From NCBI RefSeq assembly GCF_020906515.1, contig NC_085850.1, forward strand, positions 1,178,001 to 1,242,000: DNA of 64,000 nucleotides, given 5' to 3'. Shown here in pieces: positions 1 through 10,744 of the stretch. Position 1 is the first letter of the stretch. Every line of letters begins with the position of its first letter. The notes under the pieces are model-generated. The model had not been told where the DNA came from, did no database searches, and was given only the letters and a program-made list of their open reading frames with translations. A program made the position numbers and the translations under genes. This stretch comes from Vanrija pseudolonga. Its lineage: Eukaryota > Basidiomycota > Tremellomycetes > Trichosporonales > Trichosporonaceae.

Positions 1-702
1 ATGACTGAGACGCCGTCGACAACGATCGACTCGGCCGAGTAGAGGAACAGCGCAATGTCAGTCAGCGTGAGAATGGTCGTGATGGCCGTAATGCGCAGGT
101 GGAAGCTGAGCGGCGGGCCAGGGGGTGGAATTTGGTCAAGCTGGGCGTGAGTTAGGGTTACGACATTCGGCACTCACGTAGTCGACGCGGTCGGCCGTGA
201 TCCAGTGGAAGCACTTGAGGAAGACGAGCAGACCGTACATGAGTGCGAACGGGATAGAGAAGGCATTTCTGGCTGTCAGCTACGTCGATTACCACAGCAG
301 CTCACCCGAAGATGGTAAGCGCGAGCAGCGACTCGGTGAGGAAGATCCATAGCCGCTCGAAGAGGTGCTGGGGTGTGAGCATGACTGGCTGGGACGAGGG
401 CTTCCCAATAGCCAACTCACCTCGTACTCGATTGGCCGCAGCTCGCCAAAGAAGATACGCTTCCACAGCACGCCCGTGCAGATGGTGAGGAACAGGAGGA
501 AGTTGCCGAGTATCTGTCTCTGTCAGCTGTTGCCCGCGCGCCAGCTGAGCGCCCGACGTACCAACAATGCTCCGCTGCTCCGCCCGACCGACACGGCCGC
601 CGCGTAGAAGTTTGGCCGCTCCTTGAGCGCGTTGCCCACGACGCCTGCCGCGAGTCCGGTCGAGAGGAGGCCGAACGCCGCGAGGCGCGACACGCCCGGC
701 AT
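1..702 (-). CDS. HRD1: ERAD E3 ubiquitin ligase HRD1 (synoviolin), N-terminal part
   Basis: Five exons can be read on the minus strand (702-562, 513-421, 367-306, 268-178, 140 to beyond the left edge), all joined in frame by GT-AG introns. The translation starts MPGVSRLAAFGLLSTG and continues with LWKRIFFGELRPIEYE, then a FERLWIFLTESLLALTIF segment, then LVFLKCFHWITADRVDY and DQIPPPGPP. This order of hydrophobic spans and the KCFHW...DRVDY...PPPGPP signature are those of the multi-spanning membrane domain of HRD1, the ER ubiquitin ligase that removes misfolded proteins. The catalytic RING-H2 domain should lie outside the window to the left, so it cannot be checked. The start is the first ATG before the conserved GLLSTGLAAGVVGNA segment. 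Identification is by remembered family motifs. Confidence 0.85.
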
Positions 703-1464
703 GGTGGGTGGGGCGGGGTGGGGTCGTAACTAGTAGCTAGGCGGGGGAGTTGTGGTAGTGCAGGGGTTGGGGGGTACGATGCAATGCTATTATGCTATGT
801 GATAAGGGAATGAGTGACGAGGGATAATGCGCGAGCTTGTGGTTTGTGGTTGTTGTCTTTCGACGTCGAGATGGTTCTTTGTCAGTGGCGAGTTGTCCAA
901 AGGTACCCACGCGCGTCTATGACGTGGAGGAAACAGAGTCGTGTGGCACGGCCTCGGGCGTCAGGTTTCAGCAGCCGCCATCAGTGCCGACAAGTCGCCG
1001 AGTGCAGGCAGCGATATAGAAATGCATGCGTTCTAGAGTATGTAGATTCGAGGTCATCATTGATATGATATGCATTGGAGATCTACAGCCTCACCGCGCA
1101 ACTACAGTGTCGACGCGACACCGATCAGTTCTGTACAGTGACGCAACTCAAATCCCACTGTGGGATTCAGCCCAGACCTGACCAAACAACTCTACATGCT
1201 CCGCCATGTACATAGATTAAAACGCTCTGCTTTCTTTGGTCACCTGCAAAGCAAGGATGCTTGAGCACGCAGACAGACTGGCAGCTTGAGAATCCGACTA
1301 TAAAAAGGCATGCAGAATCCTGTAGCGTGCCTAACTACTTTCAAGGCGCGCGCCGTTGTGGGCCTCCACACCCGCGGCAAGATTTCGAAAGATTTGAAGT
1401 GTTGGTGACCACTGAAGGTCAATCTTCCTCCTCCACCACACTCCCCCTTCCCATCACCACCACC
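703..1464. other. Divergent intergenic region between HRD1 and NOC2
   Basis: This 762-bp stretch separates the divergent starts of HRD1 (minus) and NOC2 (plus) and should hold both promoters. Open frames here are short and have no recognisable motif or splice-supported continuation. The only clear element is the TATA-like box near 1299. A CT-rich tract lies just before the NOC2 start. Confidence 0.6.
1299..1306 (+). promoter_or_regulatory. TATA-like box upstream of NOC2
   Basis: The sequence TATAAAAA lies about 160 bp upstream of the chosen NOC2 ATG at 1465, in an otherwise GC-rich region. Its position and orientation fit a core promoter with a 5' leader of roughly 100-130 nt. Transcript ends are not visible here. 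Confidence 0.45.
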
Positions 1465-3793
1465 ATGGGTCGCCCGTCCAAGCAGTTCAAAAAGTTTGCC
1501 TCGTCGGGCAAGCTGACCGAGACGATCAAGAAGCGCCGCACACAAAAGGAGTCGAAGCGCAAGTTTGAGAGCCAGGTCGCGCAGCGCCTGCACCAGCGCG
1601 GCGCCCCTCGACCGGAGCACGCTCTGTCCGACGACGAGGACGACGAGGATGCCGACGACGACATCAACCCGCGCAAGGTGCAGGGCGGCAAGGTTGCCGG
1701 TGTTGCCAAGACGGTCGACGAGCTGTTTGGCGCCGGCGGCCTTGACGTGCCGATCGACGACCCGTCCGACCTCGAGGACCTGAGCGACGACGAGGACGAG
1801 GAAGACGACGACGAGGATGAGGAGGGTGAGGGCGAGGATGAGGAGGACGAGGAGATGGACGAGGCGGCAATGGCCAAGGCCATGGCTGAGCTCGAGAAGA
1901 AGGACCCCGAGTTCTTCAAGCACCTCAAGGCCGAGGACCCCAGCCTTCTCTCGTTCGGCAAGGGCAAGGGCCGCGCCGACGCCATGGAGGAGGATGACGA
2001 GGACGAGGACGACGATGAGGACGACGAGGATATCGAGATGGACGAGGATGAGGATGATGACGACACCCCTGCGCCCAAGATCATCGTCACGATGAAGATG
2101 CTGCGTCTCTGGCGCGAGAGCATGCTCAAGGTGGGTGGCTGACTGACGCGAGTAGGACAGCCGCTGATGTGCCCAGCGCTTCTCGCTCCGTTCGCTCCGC
2201 AAGATGACCCAGGCGTTCCGGGCCGCCGCTCACATGAATGAGGCCGAGGAGGAGCAGGGTGACGGCTCCGAGTCGCGCTACACCATCCCCAGTGCTGCTG
2301 GTACGTGGCTGACCGCTGCTGAATGACCCCAGCCACTAACCTCCCCAGTGTTCAACAAGCTCGTGCTTACCGCGCTGAAGTTTACGCCCGTCGTTCTGAG
2401 CCACCACATGCCCTTCAAGGTCCTCCCCAACGGCAGGATAAAGCTGCTGCAGGACAAGAAGAAGGCGACGGCGGCCAACCTCGACCGCCTGGTGCTGAGC
2501 CACTTCTCGACCCTGCTCCACCTCATCAAGTCGCTCCCCTCTACTCCGTCGGCGCTGGCCGGCGCGAGCGGCGACGAGGCCGAGGCCGGCGGCCTGCTCG
2601 CCATGGCTGTCGCCGAGTCGGCCAAGCTTCTCCCCTGGGTCCTCAACGCGCGCAAGCACCTCCGCGCCTACCTCAAGGTCCTGCTCGACCTGTGGTCCAG
2701 CGCCGGCGACAGCGTGCGTGTCGCTGCGTTCCTTGCTATCCGCAAGATGTTCGTCGCTGGCGACGAGGCCGTCAAGGACCTTGCCCTCCGCAACATCTAC
2801 AAGTCGCTCGTCCTGCCCATGCGCCACACCAGCGTCCACACCCTCCCCTCGCTCAACTTGATGAAAAACACGGCAGCTGAACTTTACAACATTGAGCCGC
2901 AGCTCGCGTACCAGCACGCCTTCACCTTCATCCGTATGCTCGCCGTGCACCTGCGTACCGTTGTGCGTTCGTCGACGTCGGGCAAGGGTGGCGAGGACGG
3001 TGCCGCGTTCCGCGCAGTGTACAACTGGGCGTTTGTCCACTCCATCGACTTCTGGTCTCAGGTGCTTGCATCGGCGGCCAGCGTCGAGACCCAGCGTGCC
3101 CGCGGTGGCCTCGAGAGCCCCCTCAAGCCGCTCATCTACCCGCTCACGCAGATTGCGCTGGGTCTGGTCCGCCTGCTCCCTTCGTCGCGCTACTTCCCTC
3201 TCCGGTTCCATGTCATCGCTTCGCTTATCCGCCTCGTGTCCCTCACCGAGACGTACATCCCGCTCGCGCCATTCCTGCTCGAGATTCTCGACTCGGCCGA
3301 GTTCCGCCGCTCCAACCCCAAGAAGGCGACCCTCAAGCCTCTGGACCTCGCGTACATCATTCGCGCGCCCGCGGCTTACCCCAAGACCCGAGTGTACCAG
3401 GAGACGCTCGGCGAGGAGCTCGTCTACCTCCTTGGCGACTACCACGCTCAGCTCGCCAAGAACATTGCCTTCCCTGAGATCACGCTGCCAGTGGTGACCT
3501 CGATCAGGCGGCACATCAAGCGAGGCACGGCCGGCAGCCCCAAGGTGAGCACCCAGCTCAAGGTGCTTGTCGACAAGCTGGACGCGAACCGCACCTGGGT
3601 CGAGGGCCAGCGCCGCAACGTGTCGTTTGCGCCCCGTGACCGCGGTGAGGTGTCGCGCTTCCTCGAGAACACCAAGATCGAGGCAACACCGCTCGGTGGC
3701 TGGATGCGGATCCAGCGCAAGCAGCGGGACCAGCGCCGCCGTGAGGTGGAGAAGGCGCTGCGCGAGGAGCGCGAGGAGAGCGATGACGAGTAA
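1465..3793 (+). CDS. NOC2: Nucleolar complex protein NOC2, ribosome assembly factor
   Basis: Three exons (1465-2130, 2177-2300, 2349-3793) encode 744 residues. The protein starts MGRPSKQFKKFASSGKL, has a long Asp/Glu-rich stretch at about residues 57-215, and then the conserved helical-repeat NOC2 region beginning near VFNKLVLTALKFTPVVL and containing ALRNIYKSLVLPMRHTS-like and NFxLMK-type motifs. In yeast, Noc2p pairs with Noc1p and then Noc3p to escort pre-60S particles from the nucleolus to the nucleoplasm. The ATG at 1465 was preferred to the in-frame upstream extension because the basic N-terminus is typical and a CT-rich leader precedes it. Intron 2 shows a clear CTAAC branch site. No defect is seen. 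Confidence 0.93.
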
Positions 3794-4563
3794 GCGCGGC
3801 GGCGTGGCGTGGTGGCTAGATGGTGGTGGCTTTGGTATGTGCCTGGTGGCCTAGTCCCAGGCTGTATGTATTTCATGCATGGTCGATTCTAAACGTGCTC
3901 AGAGGGTGTGGTGGGGACAGTGCTATCTCGCACTTTGGCGTGATGCGAAGAAGCTTGGCAATGCAAGGCGTAGGCGATAAGGCAGCCTGCAAAGCGAGTA
4001 AGCCGAAGTTGGAACGAGCGCGGTCAATTGGTGTGCCAAGCAGTTGTGGTGCGAGTCACAACCGCTGACAGTGGCGGCGGCCGCATGTGGCACCTGCAGG
4101 CACCTGCGGCGCGTGTGATTTCAGAGCGAGTCGCTACCATACGTGCTCTGCACAGCGACTGAATGGGTCCGCAAGCGAGTGAGTGGGGGGTGTATCCACT
4201 CTTTGGCCGATATCCCAGCAGCGGATGTGCAGCGCGCAGGAGCCCCGCCGCCGGAGCCTGCCGGCGCTCACTGGACGGAATTAAGTTGGCTGGGCTGGGG
4301 TGTCGTGCTAGTGGCCGTTGTCGTGCTCGTGGCACTCGCTCGCGTTTACAGACAGTGGCAGTGTCCTGCCTGCTGACACGGCCGCCACCGCACAGCTACA
4401 GTAGCGCATGTCGGCGTCTCGCCTGGGTCACCATGCCACCATGGAAGCCGAGTGCCGCAGGTGACGGGGCCCATCTCATCCCGCCTCGAAGGGGTCAGAG
4501 GAGGACACGCTGGTACTTAAGCCAGACAGGCGGGAGACACTACCACCCCACTCCGGACCCAAC
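3794..4563. other. Intergenic region NOC2-PTR2
   Basis: This 770-bp stretch holds the 3' region of NOC2 and the promoter of the peptide transporter. Overlapping open frames on both strands are short, have no family motifs and do not extend by splicing. No TATA box, RNA gene or repeat was recognised. Confidence 0.55.
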
Positions 4564-6575
4564 ATGGCAAGCAGTATCAAGGACAAGGACCAGGACGTCG
4601 AGTCCAAGTCGCTCGAGGGCGACCTCGACCCCGATACCGTGCCAACCGAGCACGAGCTGGCGACGCTGCGGCGCGTCCCAGCGGCGATGCCATGGCCGGC
4701 GCTACTCCTCTGCTTTGCCGAGCTGGCCGAGCGCGCAAGTTACTGTGCGTGACACCCCCGCCACACGCTCACCTCCCCCGCAGACGGCACCTCGGGCCTC
4801 TTCTTCAACTTTGTCAAGAACCCCCTCCCCAAAGGCGGGAGCGGCACCGGCGCCGTGCCCCGCGGAGACGCGTACAAGAACGCCAAGCCGGGCGCGCTGG
4901 GCAAGGGGCTGGTCGCTGCGAACGCGGTGACGACGACGTGGGTGGCGCGGGGTCTGCTGGTCGCGCTCGCTGACGCCCACTCCCTCGCGCAGCTTCACGT
5001 TCCTCTCCTACGTCATCCCCATTGTCGGCGCCATCCTCGCCGACACCCGGTGGGGGCGGTACAAGGCCGTGTGGGTCGGCACGCTGGTCGGCATCTTTGC
5101 GCATATCCTCATCGTCGTCCCTGCCATTCCGGCAGTGATCAAGGTGCCTGACGCGAGCCTCGCGCTGCTTATCGTGTCAATCATGGTACTTGCGTTCGCG
5201 GCGGGCTTCCTCAAGCCTTCTATCTCGCCGCTGCTGTGCGACCAGGTCACTGTGAAGCGGCCTACCATCCGGGTTCAGAAGAACGGCGAGCGCGTCATCG
5301 TCGACCCCGAGACTACGATCGGGCGGTGGCTTATGATCTTCTACCTCTCTGTCAATATCGGGTGCTTCTTCGTGAGTCGAGTCATCATGTGAGGGAGCTA
5401 AGCCCAGTCCATCGCCACGACATACGCCGAGCGCTTTGTCGGATTCTGGCTGGGCCTGTTCCTCCCCGGCATCGTGTACGCCTTCGTGCCCATCGTGCTC
5501 CTCCTCATCAAGAACAGGCTGCAGCACGCGCCGCCGCAGGGCTCGGTGGTCCTCGAGGCGTTGGGCGTGCTCCGTATCCTCCTGGCCGACGGCGGGATAT
5601 GGAAGGCGCTCCGTGGCGGAGGCGACGCGTTCTGGGACCGCGCGCGGCCGAGCTATATCGCCAAGCATAACAACGTAGCCCACCCCGAAAAGGTTTTCTG
5701 GGACGACCTGTTTGTCGACGAGATCCGCCGCACCGTCTCCGCGTGCGGCTTTTTCGTGCTCCTCCCAATCTACAACCTCGCGCAGCTCGGCATCGCGTCC
5801 CAGCTCGGCGCGATGTCCGTGTCCATGGTGCTCAACCACATCCCCAACGACATCATGGCCAACTTTAATCCTCTTGGCGGTGAGTCGCACAAGTAGTCCG
5901 GCGAGTGCCGCTCATGCCCGCCAGTCGTCGTCGGCTCCCCGCTCCTCACGTACGGCTTCTACCCCTTCATGGCGTACATCGGCTACCCTCTTGCTCCGAT
6001 GACGCGGATTTCCATCGGCTTCGTCATCGGGTCGATCGGCTCGACCATCGCCGCCATCGTCCAGTGGAAGATCTACCAGACGTCCCCGTGCGGATGGTAC
6101 GCGACGAGCTGCGACGACGTGTCCAAGGTGTCCATTGCGTGGCTCATCCCCATCCTCGTCATCCCGGCCATTGGCGAGCTCATGGTCAATGTGACGGCGT
6201 ACGAGGTGGCGTACACGCACGCGCCGGCGCGTATGAAGGGGCTCGTGTTTGCCTTGTGTCTCTTCAGCACGGCCATCTCGGCGGCCTTCTCGCTCGCCTG
6301 TGCCGGCCTGATCAAGGACGTAAGTGGCAGATTAATTTGGTAGTCGGTAGCTGACATGCGACCAGCCCTGGCTCGTCTGGCCCTGGGTCGCCCTCACTGT
6401 CGCGGCCCTCATCTGCGCCGTAATCTTCCCCACCTACTTCCGCCACATGAACAAGGCGCCCCATACGTGGAACGACGAGGCGCGCCAGGCTGGAAAGCTC
6501 ACTGGGTTTACGCTTAACAAGACGGAGGCGGCGCGGGTAGAGGAGGAGGTGTCGCCCGAGCTGCGCAAGTACTAG
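4564..6575 (+). CDS. PTR2: Proton-coupled oligopeptide transporter (POT/PTR2 family)
   Basis: Six exons (4564-4744, 4784-4937, 4993-5371, 5408-5879, 5925-6319, 6366-6575) give 596 residues. After a hydrophilic N-terminus the first helix carries the POT signature CFAELAERASYYGTSG, with the ExxER motif used for proton coupling. YVIPIVGAILADTRWGRYK (helix 2 and following loop) and FAAGFLKPSISPLLCDQ (helix 4) are also standard family blocks, and about 12 hydrophobic segments follow. Members import di- and tripeptides across the plasma membrane using the proton gradient. The cytosolic C-tail after the last helix is short. All six exons join in frame and no lesion is seen. Substrate range cannot be told; a relative specialised for other solutes is possible. 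Confidence 0.92.
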
Positions 6576-7913
6576 GTAGGGGTAGGTTGAGGAGGAGGCC
6601 TGCAAGGAGAGAGGGCCACATCACTTGCTAGATGCCACACCGTTTGATAGCCGTCCCTCGCCGCGTCTGGCCGTGAGTCAGTGGATTACTGTCACGTGAT
6701 TGCCCCAGTGGATGTACGGATCTCCTGCTGGCTGCAGCCTTTGTGAGGGATGCGTGTGCTGCGCGCTAAATAGAGTTGTGAGACATTCGAGACTGTTGCG
6801 TTGCAGGGGCTCCACGCGAAACGCACGCCCACCCGCCAGCACGCCCGCCCAGCCAACAGGTTCCGGATGGACGGACGGCTCTGCGCCTGACTGCCCCTGA
6901 CTGCCAGGCACGCTGATGGGCCATAGATAGTGGGCGTCGGCAAGTGGCCCAGTGGCTCCAACCTCACGCACGTTCGTTGCGTCGATTTGCGGCTGCTGCT
7001 TGGCCATTCCATTCCACACCTTCGTATTCGGTTACACTGGGCGGGACAGGCGGGCGGTTGTGGGCATCGATGGCGTTTGGGAGGCACACCCAAGACAAAG
7101 CCGGGCCACGGCCACGGCCACGGCACTGCTGGCTTGCCTGCCAGAAGCACTCAGACGACCACCTCGTGCTCACCCACATGCCAGAGACCCCGACGAAAAA
7201 TACCAGCCTCTTGGTACCAGTCTGCGGGTCACGCGAACACTGCTGCTGCTACTACTACAGACAGCTGCTACACATCTGGCCAAGTGGAATATAAACTCTA
7301 CTTGGGGTGTATCAACAACGCCCACAACACACAGGCGCTATATACCGCGCACACGCACACCAGGTGGCAAACGTTGGTCTAGCGACCACGCCCAGCCCAT
7401 CAGCTCTCGTGAGTTGTTCTTGTCGCTTCTGTCATCTTGGAGCTAAACTCGCCTTTCGGGACACGCTCGGCACACACACAACCACACAGCCAACTCACAA
7501 CGACCGACCGTCGGCCCCACCTCGAGAGGCTTGCGGATCCCAAGCAACCAAAGCAGCCAAGGAAGGCGGCGCGGCTCGGCGGCAGCGGCAGCGGCTCCAA
7601 GCAACATCGCCCAAAAGTAGTCGCAGTGGCCCCCAAGTGGCTCTCAGGAGGCGCGCGGCTCACCCGTAGTGGTCGCCTGACACCCTCGTGCGTTATCCGG
7701 CAGACGCACGTTTAAACACTACACCCACGATTGTCACCCACGGTGGAGGACCACCGTCATTGCTGGGCGGGGCAGCACACGCATCACACGACTGGGCTGG
7801 GACGGTGCACCTGCACCTGCACCTGCCGCACCCGCTCCTGCAGCACGAGCAGCAGCTGTTGTATATCCCCACCTTGTACCCCCTCGACGTCGCTTCCTCT
7901 TTCCTCCATCGTC
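6576..7913. other. Long 5' region upstream of the bHLH gene
   Basis: This 1338-bp stretch follows the transporter and precedes the bHLH start. It has TATA-like sequences near 7285 (AATATAAACTC) and 7335 (CTATATA), so the bHLH transcript may start there and carry a leader of roughly 500 nt. The leader would contain several small upstream ATG frames, which is common for regulatory genes but is inference here. Open frames on either strand show no domain. Confidence 0.45.
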
Positions 7914-9654
7914 ATGGCCTGGGTACAGTCGCCAGTCGCCTCCACCTCGACGTCGACTTCCGTCTCCGTCTCTCCCACCTCTCCCACCTTTGGCCTGCAC
8001 TCGCTCAGTCTCACCGTCCCCACGTCTCTGAGCGCGCACTTGGCACCACCGCCAGGTCACCAGCAGCAGCGCTACCACTCGCCACAGCAGCAGCACCACC
8101 ACCTGCCGCCGCAGCAGCAGCGCGTCCCTCGCCCGCCATCAGCCTCAGCAGCAGTCTACTCCGCCATGGCGCCCCCTCCGGTCCCCTCCTCGAACCGGAA
8201 GCGCAAGTCGTACACGGACGTGCGGTCGTCGGCGTCGCCAGCACCCGAGTCGTCGGCCTCGCCGTCAAGCCACGCCGAGGAGGGCGACTCGGAGTATGAC
8301 CCTTCGCGCATGCACAACGCGCAACGCGCGCCCGTTCGCGCCAAACGCGCAATCCAGGCCAAGCCTGCCCCCGCCCCCGCGGCACCGCCCGCGCAGGCGC
8401 AGAAGATTGGCCCCGGAGGACGGCCAATGTCGCGCGAGCAGCTTCGCAAGGCCAACCACTCGTTGATTGAGCGCCGGCGGCGAGAGAAGATCAACGCCGC
8501 ACTGAGCGACCTCCGCGAGATGGTGCCCGGCCTCGGAGGCGAGGGAGCTGGAGGCAAGGGCGGCGAGTTCAAGCTCGAGGTGAGTGACGCGTCGCGACTG
8601 CCCCCCGCCGGCCTGGACAACCCGCTGACCGCGCGTCTAGGTGCTTGAACGGACAGTCGAACACATGCGCGAGCTCAAGGCGCAGCTCGAGGACATGCAG
8701 AGCCGGCTAGCCGGCCTGTCATCAGCACCCAAGGCGTACAAGAAGCGCCGGCCGAGCGACGACGACGACGTCGACATGGACGACCACGACGACAGCCCGC
8801 CGCGCCGCCCGGCCCACACCCCGGTCCAGCCCGTCCACGCCGGCAGCTACATTGCACGCAAGCCTGCGGCGTCGTCGACGCCTCCCTCGCCGTCCGTCAC
8901 CCCGCCGCTGCACCACACGACTGTGCTCTCGTCCCCCGACCCAAACGAGACTGAGCCTGAATTCGACCTGCCACCTCCACTTACCATGGCTTCGAAACGT
9001 GTGTCACAGGATGACACTAGTAGTTCGGCCCGCACGGCCTCGCCCCACCCGCCGTCGATCGCCTCTCTGCTTGCCTCGTCGGCCCAGTCGCAGCGCTCTT
9101 CCACAGGCGCGTCGACTGCGCGCCCAAGCGCAGGCCCAAGCCCAAACATCTACCTGCCCTTTCCGACCCCCTCGCCGACGTCGCCGTTCCTCACGTACCA
9201 CCCGTCGTCGGCGTCGACGGCCAGCTCGACCACGGGCCCGCCCGAGCCGAGTCCGTTCATGGCCCCGCTTCAGAACATCTCGCTGTTCGGCGGCGCGCTC
9301 GACAATTCGAGCGCCTCACCGTACGAGGGCCCCACGTCGGGCAAGCAGCCCTCACCGCCGGACCTCGTCATGCCCCCGCCGTCGTCGGCCAACGGGCGTG
9401 ACATGGCCCCCGAGGAGGCGGCCAATCTCTTGCTCGCCATCTCGTCCCCCGACACGCTGCACCCCACGCGGACGGGCACGACGCCGCTCATGTCTGCCGT
9501 CAGCGGGCGTTCTAGGGCACTGGAGAGCGAGGACTTTACTCTGGACGGAGGCGTCGCAACTGCGACTCATGCTCGCACCACGGTCAAGGTCGAACAACAT
9601 GGACAAAAGTACCGCTCGCAGGGCAAGACGGCGCGCGACATTCTTCGGATGTAG
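7914..9654 (+). CDS. bHLH transcription factor
   Basis: Two exons (7914-8579 and 8641-9654) encode 559 residues. A Gln/His/Pro/Ser-rich N-terminus precedes a clear basic helix-loop-helix domain at about residues 175-250: RKANHSLIERRRREKINAAL, then a Gly-rich loop, then LERTVEHMRELKAQLEDM as helix 2. The basic region has the His-x3-Glu-x3-Arg pattern (NHSLIERRR) of factors that contact CANNTG E-boxes. The single intron falls inside the loop. The remainder is low-complexity Ser/Pro/Thr with an acidic DDDDVDMDDHDD patch directly after the domain. An in-frame ATG at 7731 would lengthen the N-terminus; 7914 was chosen because the codons between look like leader sequence. Target genes are unknown; fungal INO4-like and HMS1-like factors share this domain type. 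Confidence 0.85.
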
Positions 9655-10744
9655 GTAGCAGCAGCAGCGAGTGCGAGTGTCGAGTGTACGCGTAGAGCAA
9701 AGAGGGTAAAATACATAGACTTGTACGTACATATACACTAGCGATGATCCGGGCTCTTCGGTGTTATGATCTTTGCGTGCCCGCCCTGTGCGGCGGGGGG
9801 GGGGGCGGGGCGGGCCGTGCGCGGCGGTGCGGCATGGGTTGACGGTGTGTACATTGCTGAATGTGCATCACTGTCTAGATAGTCCCCACAGCGTGTATGT
9901 AGATCAGGAGACGACGGCGAGGGAGACGAATGGGACGGAGCTGAAACGGGTCTTGTTAGCGGAGTGTGGCACTTTGGCGCAGGGATGGACAAAAGTCTCG
10001 GGTGCCATCGGTGGGTCGGCGGCGGCGGCGGCGCCGATGGCGGTGGTGGTGGTGGTGGCTCGAGAGAATGTTTCAACGACGCACTGATCGCTGGGCACCC
10101 ACAGAGCGGATGGACACCGAGTTTCAAAAAATGCGACGACGACGACGACGACGCCACGTCAATGCAGAGAGAGAGAGAGCGGGGTGCGTGGGGATCTGAG
10201 GGCGAGGGGAGAGACGGGCAACAAGCAGTGCTGCAGGGGCGAGCAGCGAGCCAGCCCGCGCGCGACAATCGTGACATACAGACGTGCGCGCTCTGGCTTG
10301 CTGGCGCAGGGTATCCACTGCCCCCTAGTCTTGCAAGGTCTTGTTTGCTTGGACCGCCTCGTCGACTTCGAGTGTGTGCTGCATGGACGCTGCACGCTGC
10401 ACGCTGTGTGCTGCTGCACACCTCGCACACACCACTCGCATCCAAACACTCGACACAGACCCGCAATGATTCTCTCTGCATTCCCTCCTCCCCCTCCCCC
10501 TCCTCCCCCTCCTCTCCTCCGACACGTCGTCGTCGCAGACGTCGTTGTCGCTGTCGCATCATCCTCGCCGCCGAGCGCCTACTCGTGAACAAGAACAACA
10601 ACACGGTATAACCCTCTTCTTTCTCCACGTCGCCAAGACCACTCGTCACCGCCGTGAGCCTCGTCCCCGGCGCTGCCCAAAGCTCACGCACCCCAAGCGC
10701 AGCTCACACACAGCTACCTAGCTACCTAGCAGCTTGTGGCAACA
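9655..10744. other. Intergenic region with G-run and CT-rich leader of the kinase gene
   Basis: This 1090-bp stretch contains an 11-G run at 9795-9805 inside a longer G-rich block (potential G-quadruplex on the plus strand), a GAC trinucleotide run near 10134-10150, and a CT-rich tract near 10485-10520 typical of a fungal 5' leader. A 317-codon minus-strand frame spans it but reads as low-complexity Ser/Pro/Arg without a domain and was not accepted as a gene. Confidence 0.5.

Noticed and set aside
1240-2336. Two minus-strand frames of over 300 codons opposite NOC2 exon 1.
   Set aside because: They mirror the GAC/GAG-rich acidic region of NOC2 and read as Val/Leu/Ser runs.
9738-10691. A 317-codon minus-strand frame between the bHLH and kinase genes.
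   Set aside because: Composition is Ser/Pro/Arg low complexity produced by CT-rich leader DNA; no motif and no splice-supported neighbour.
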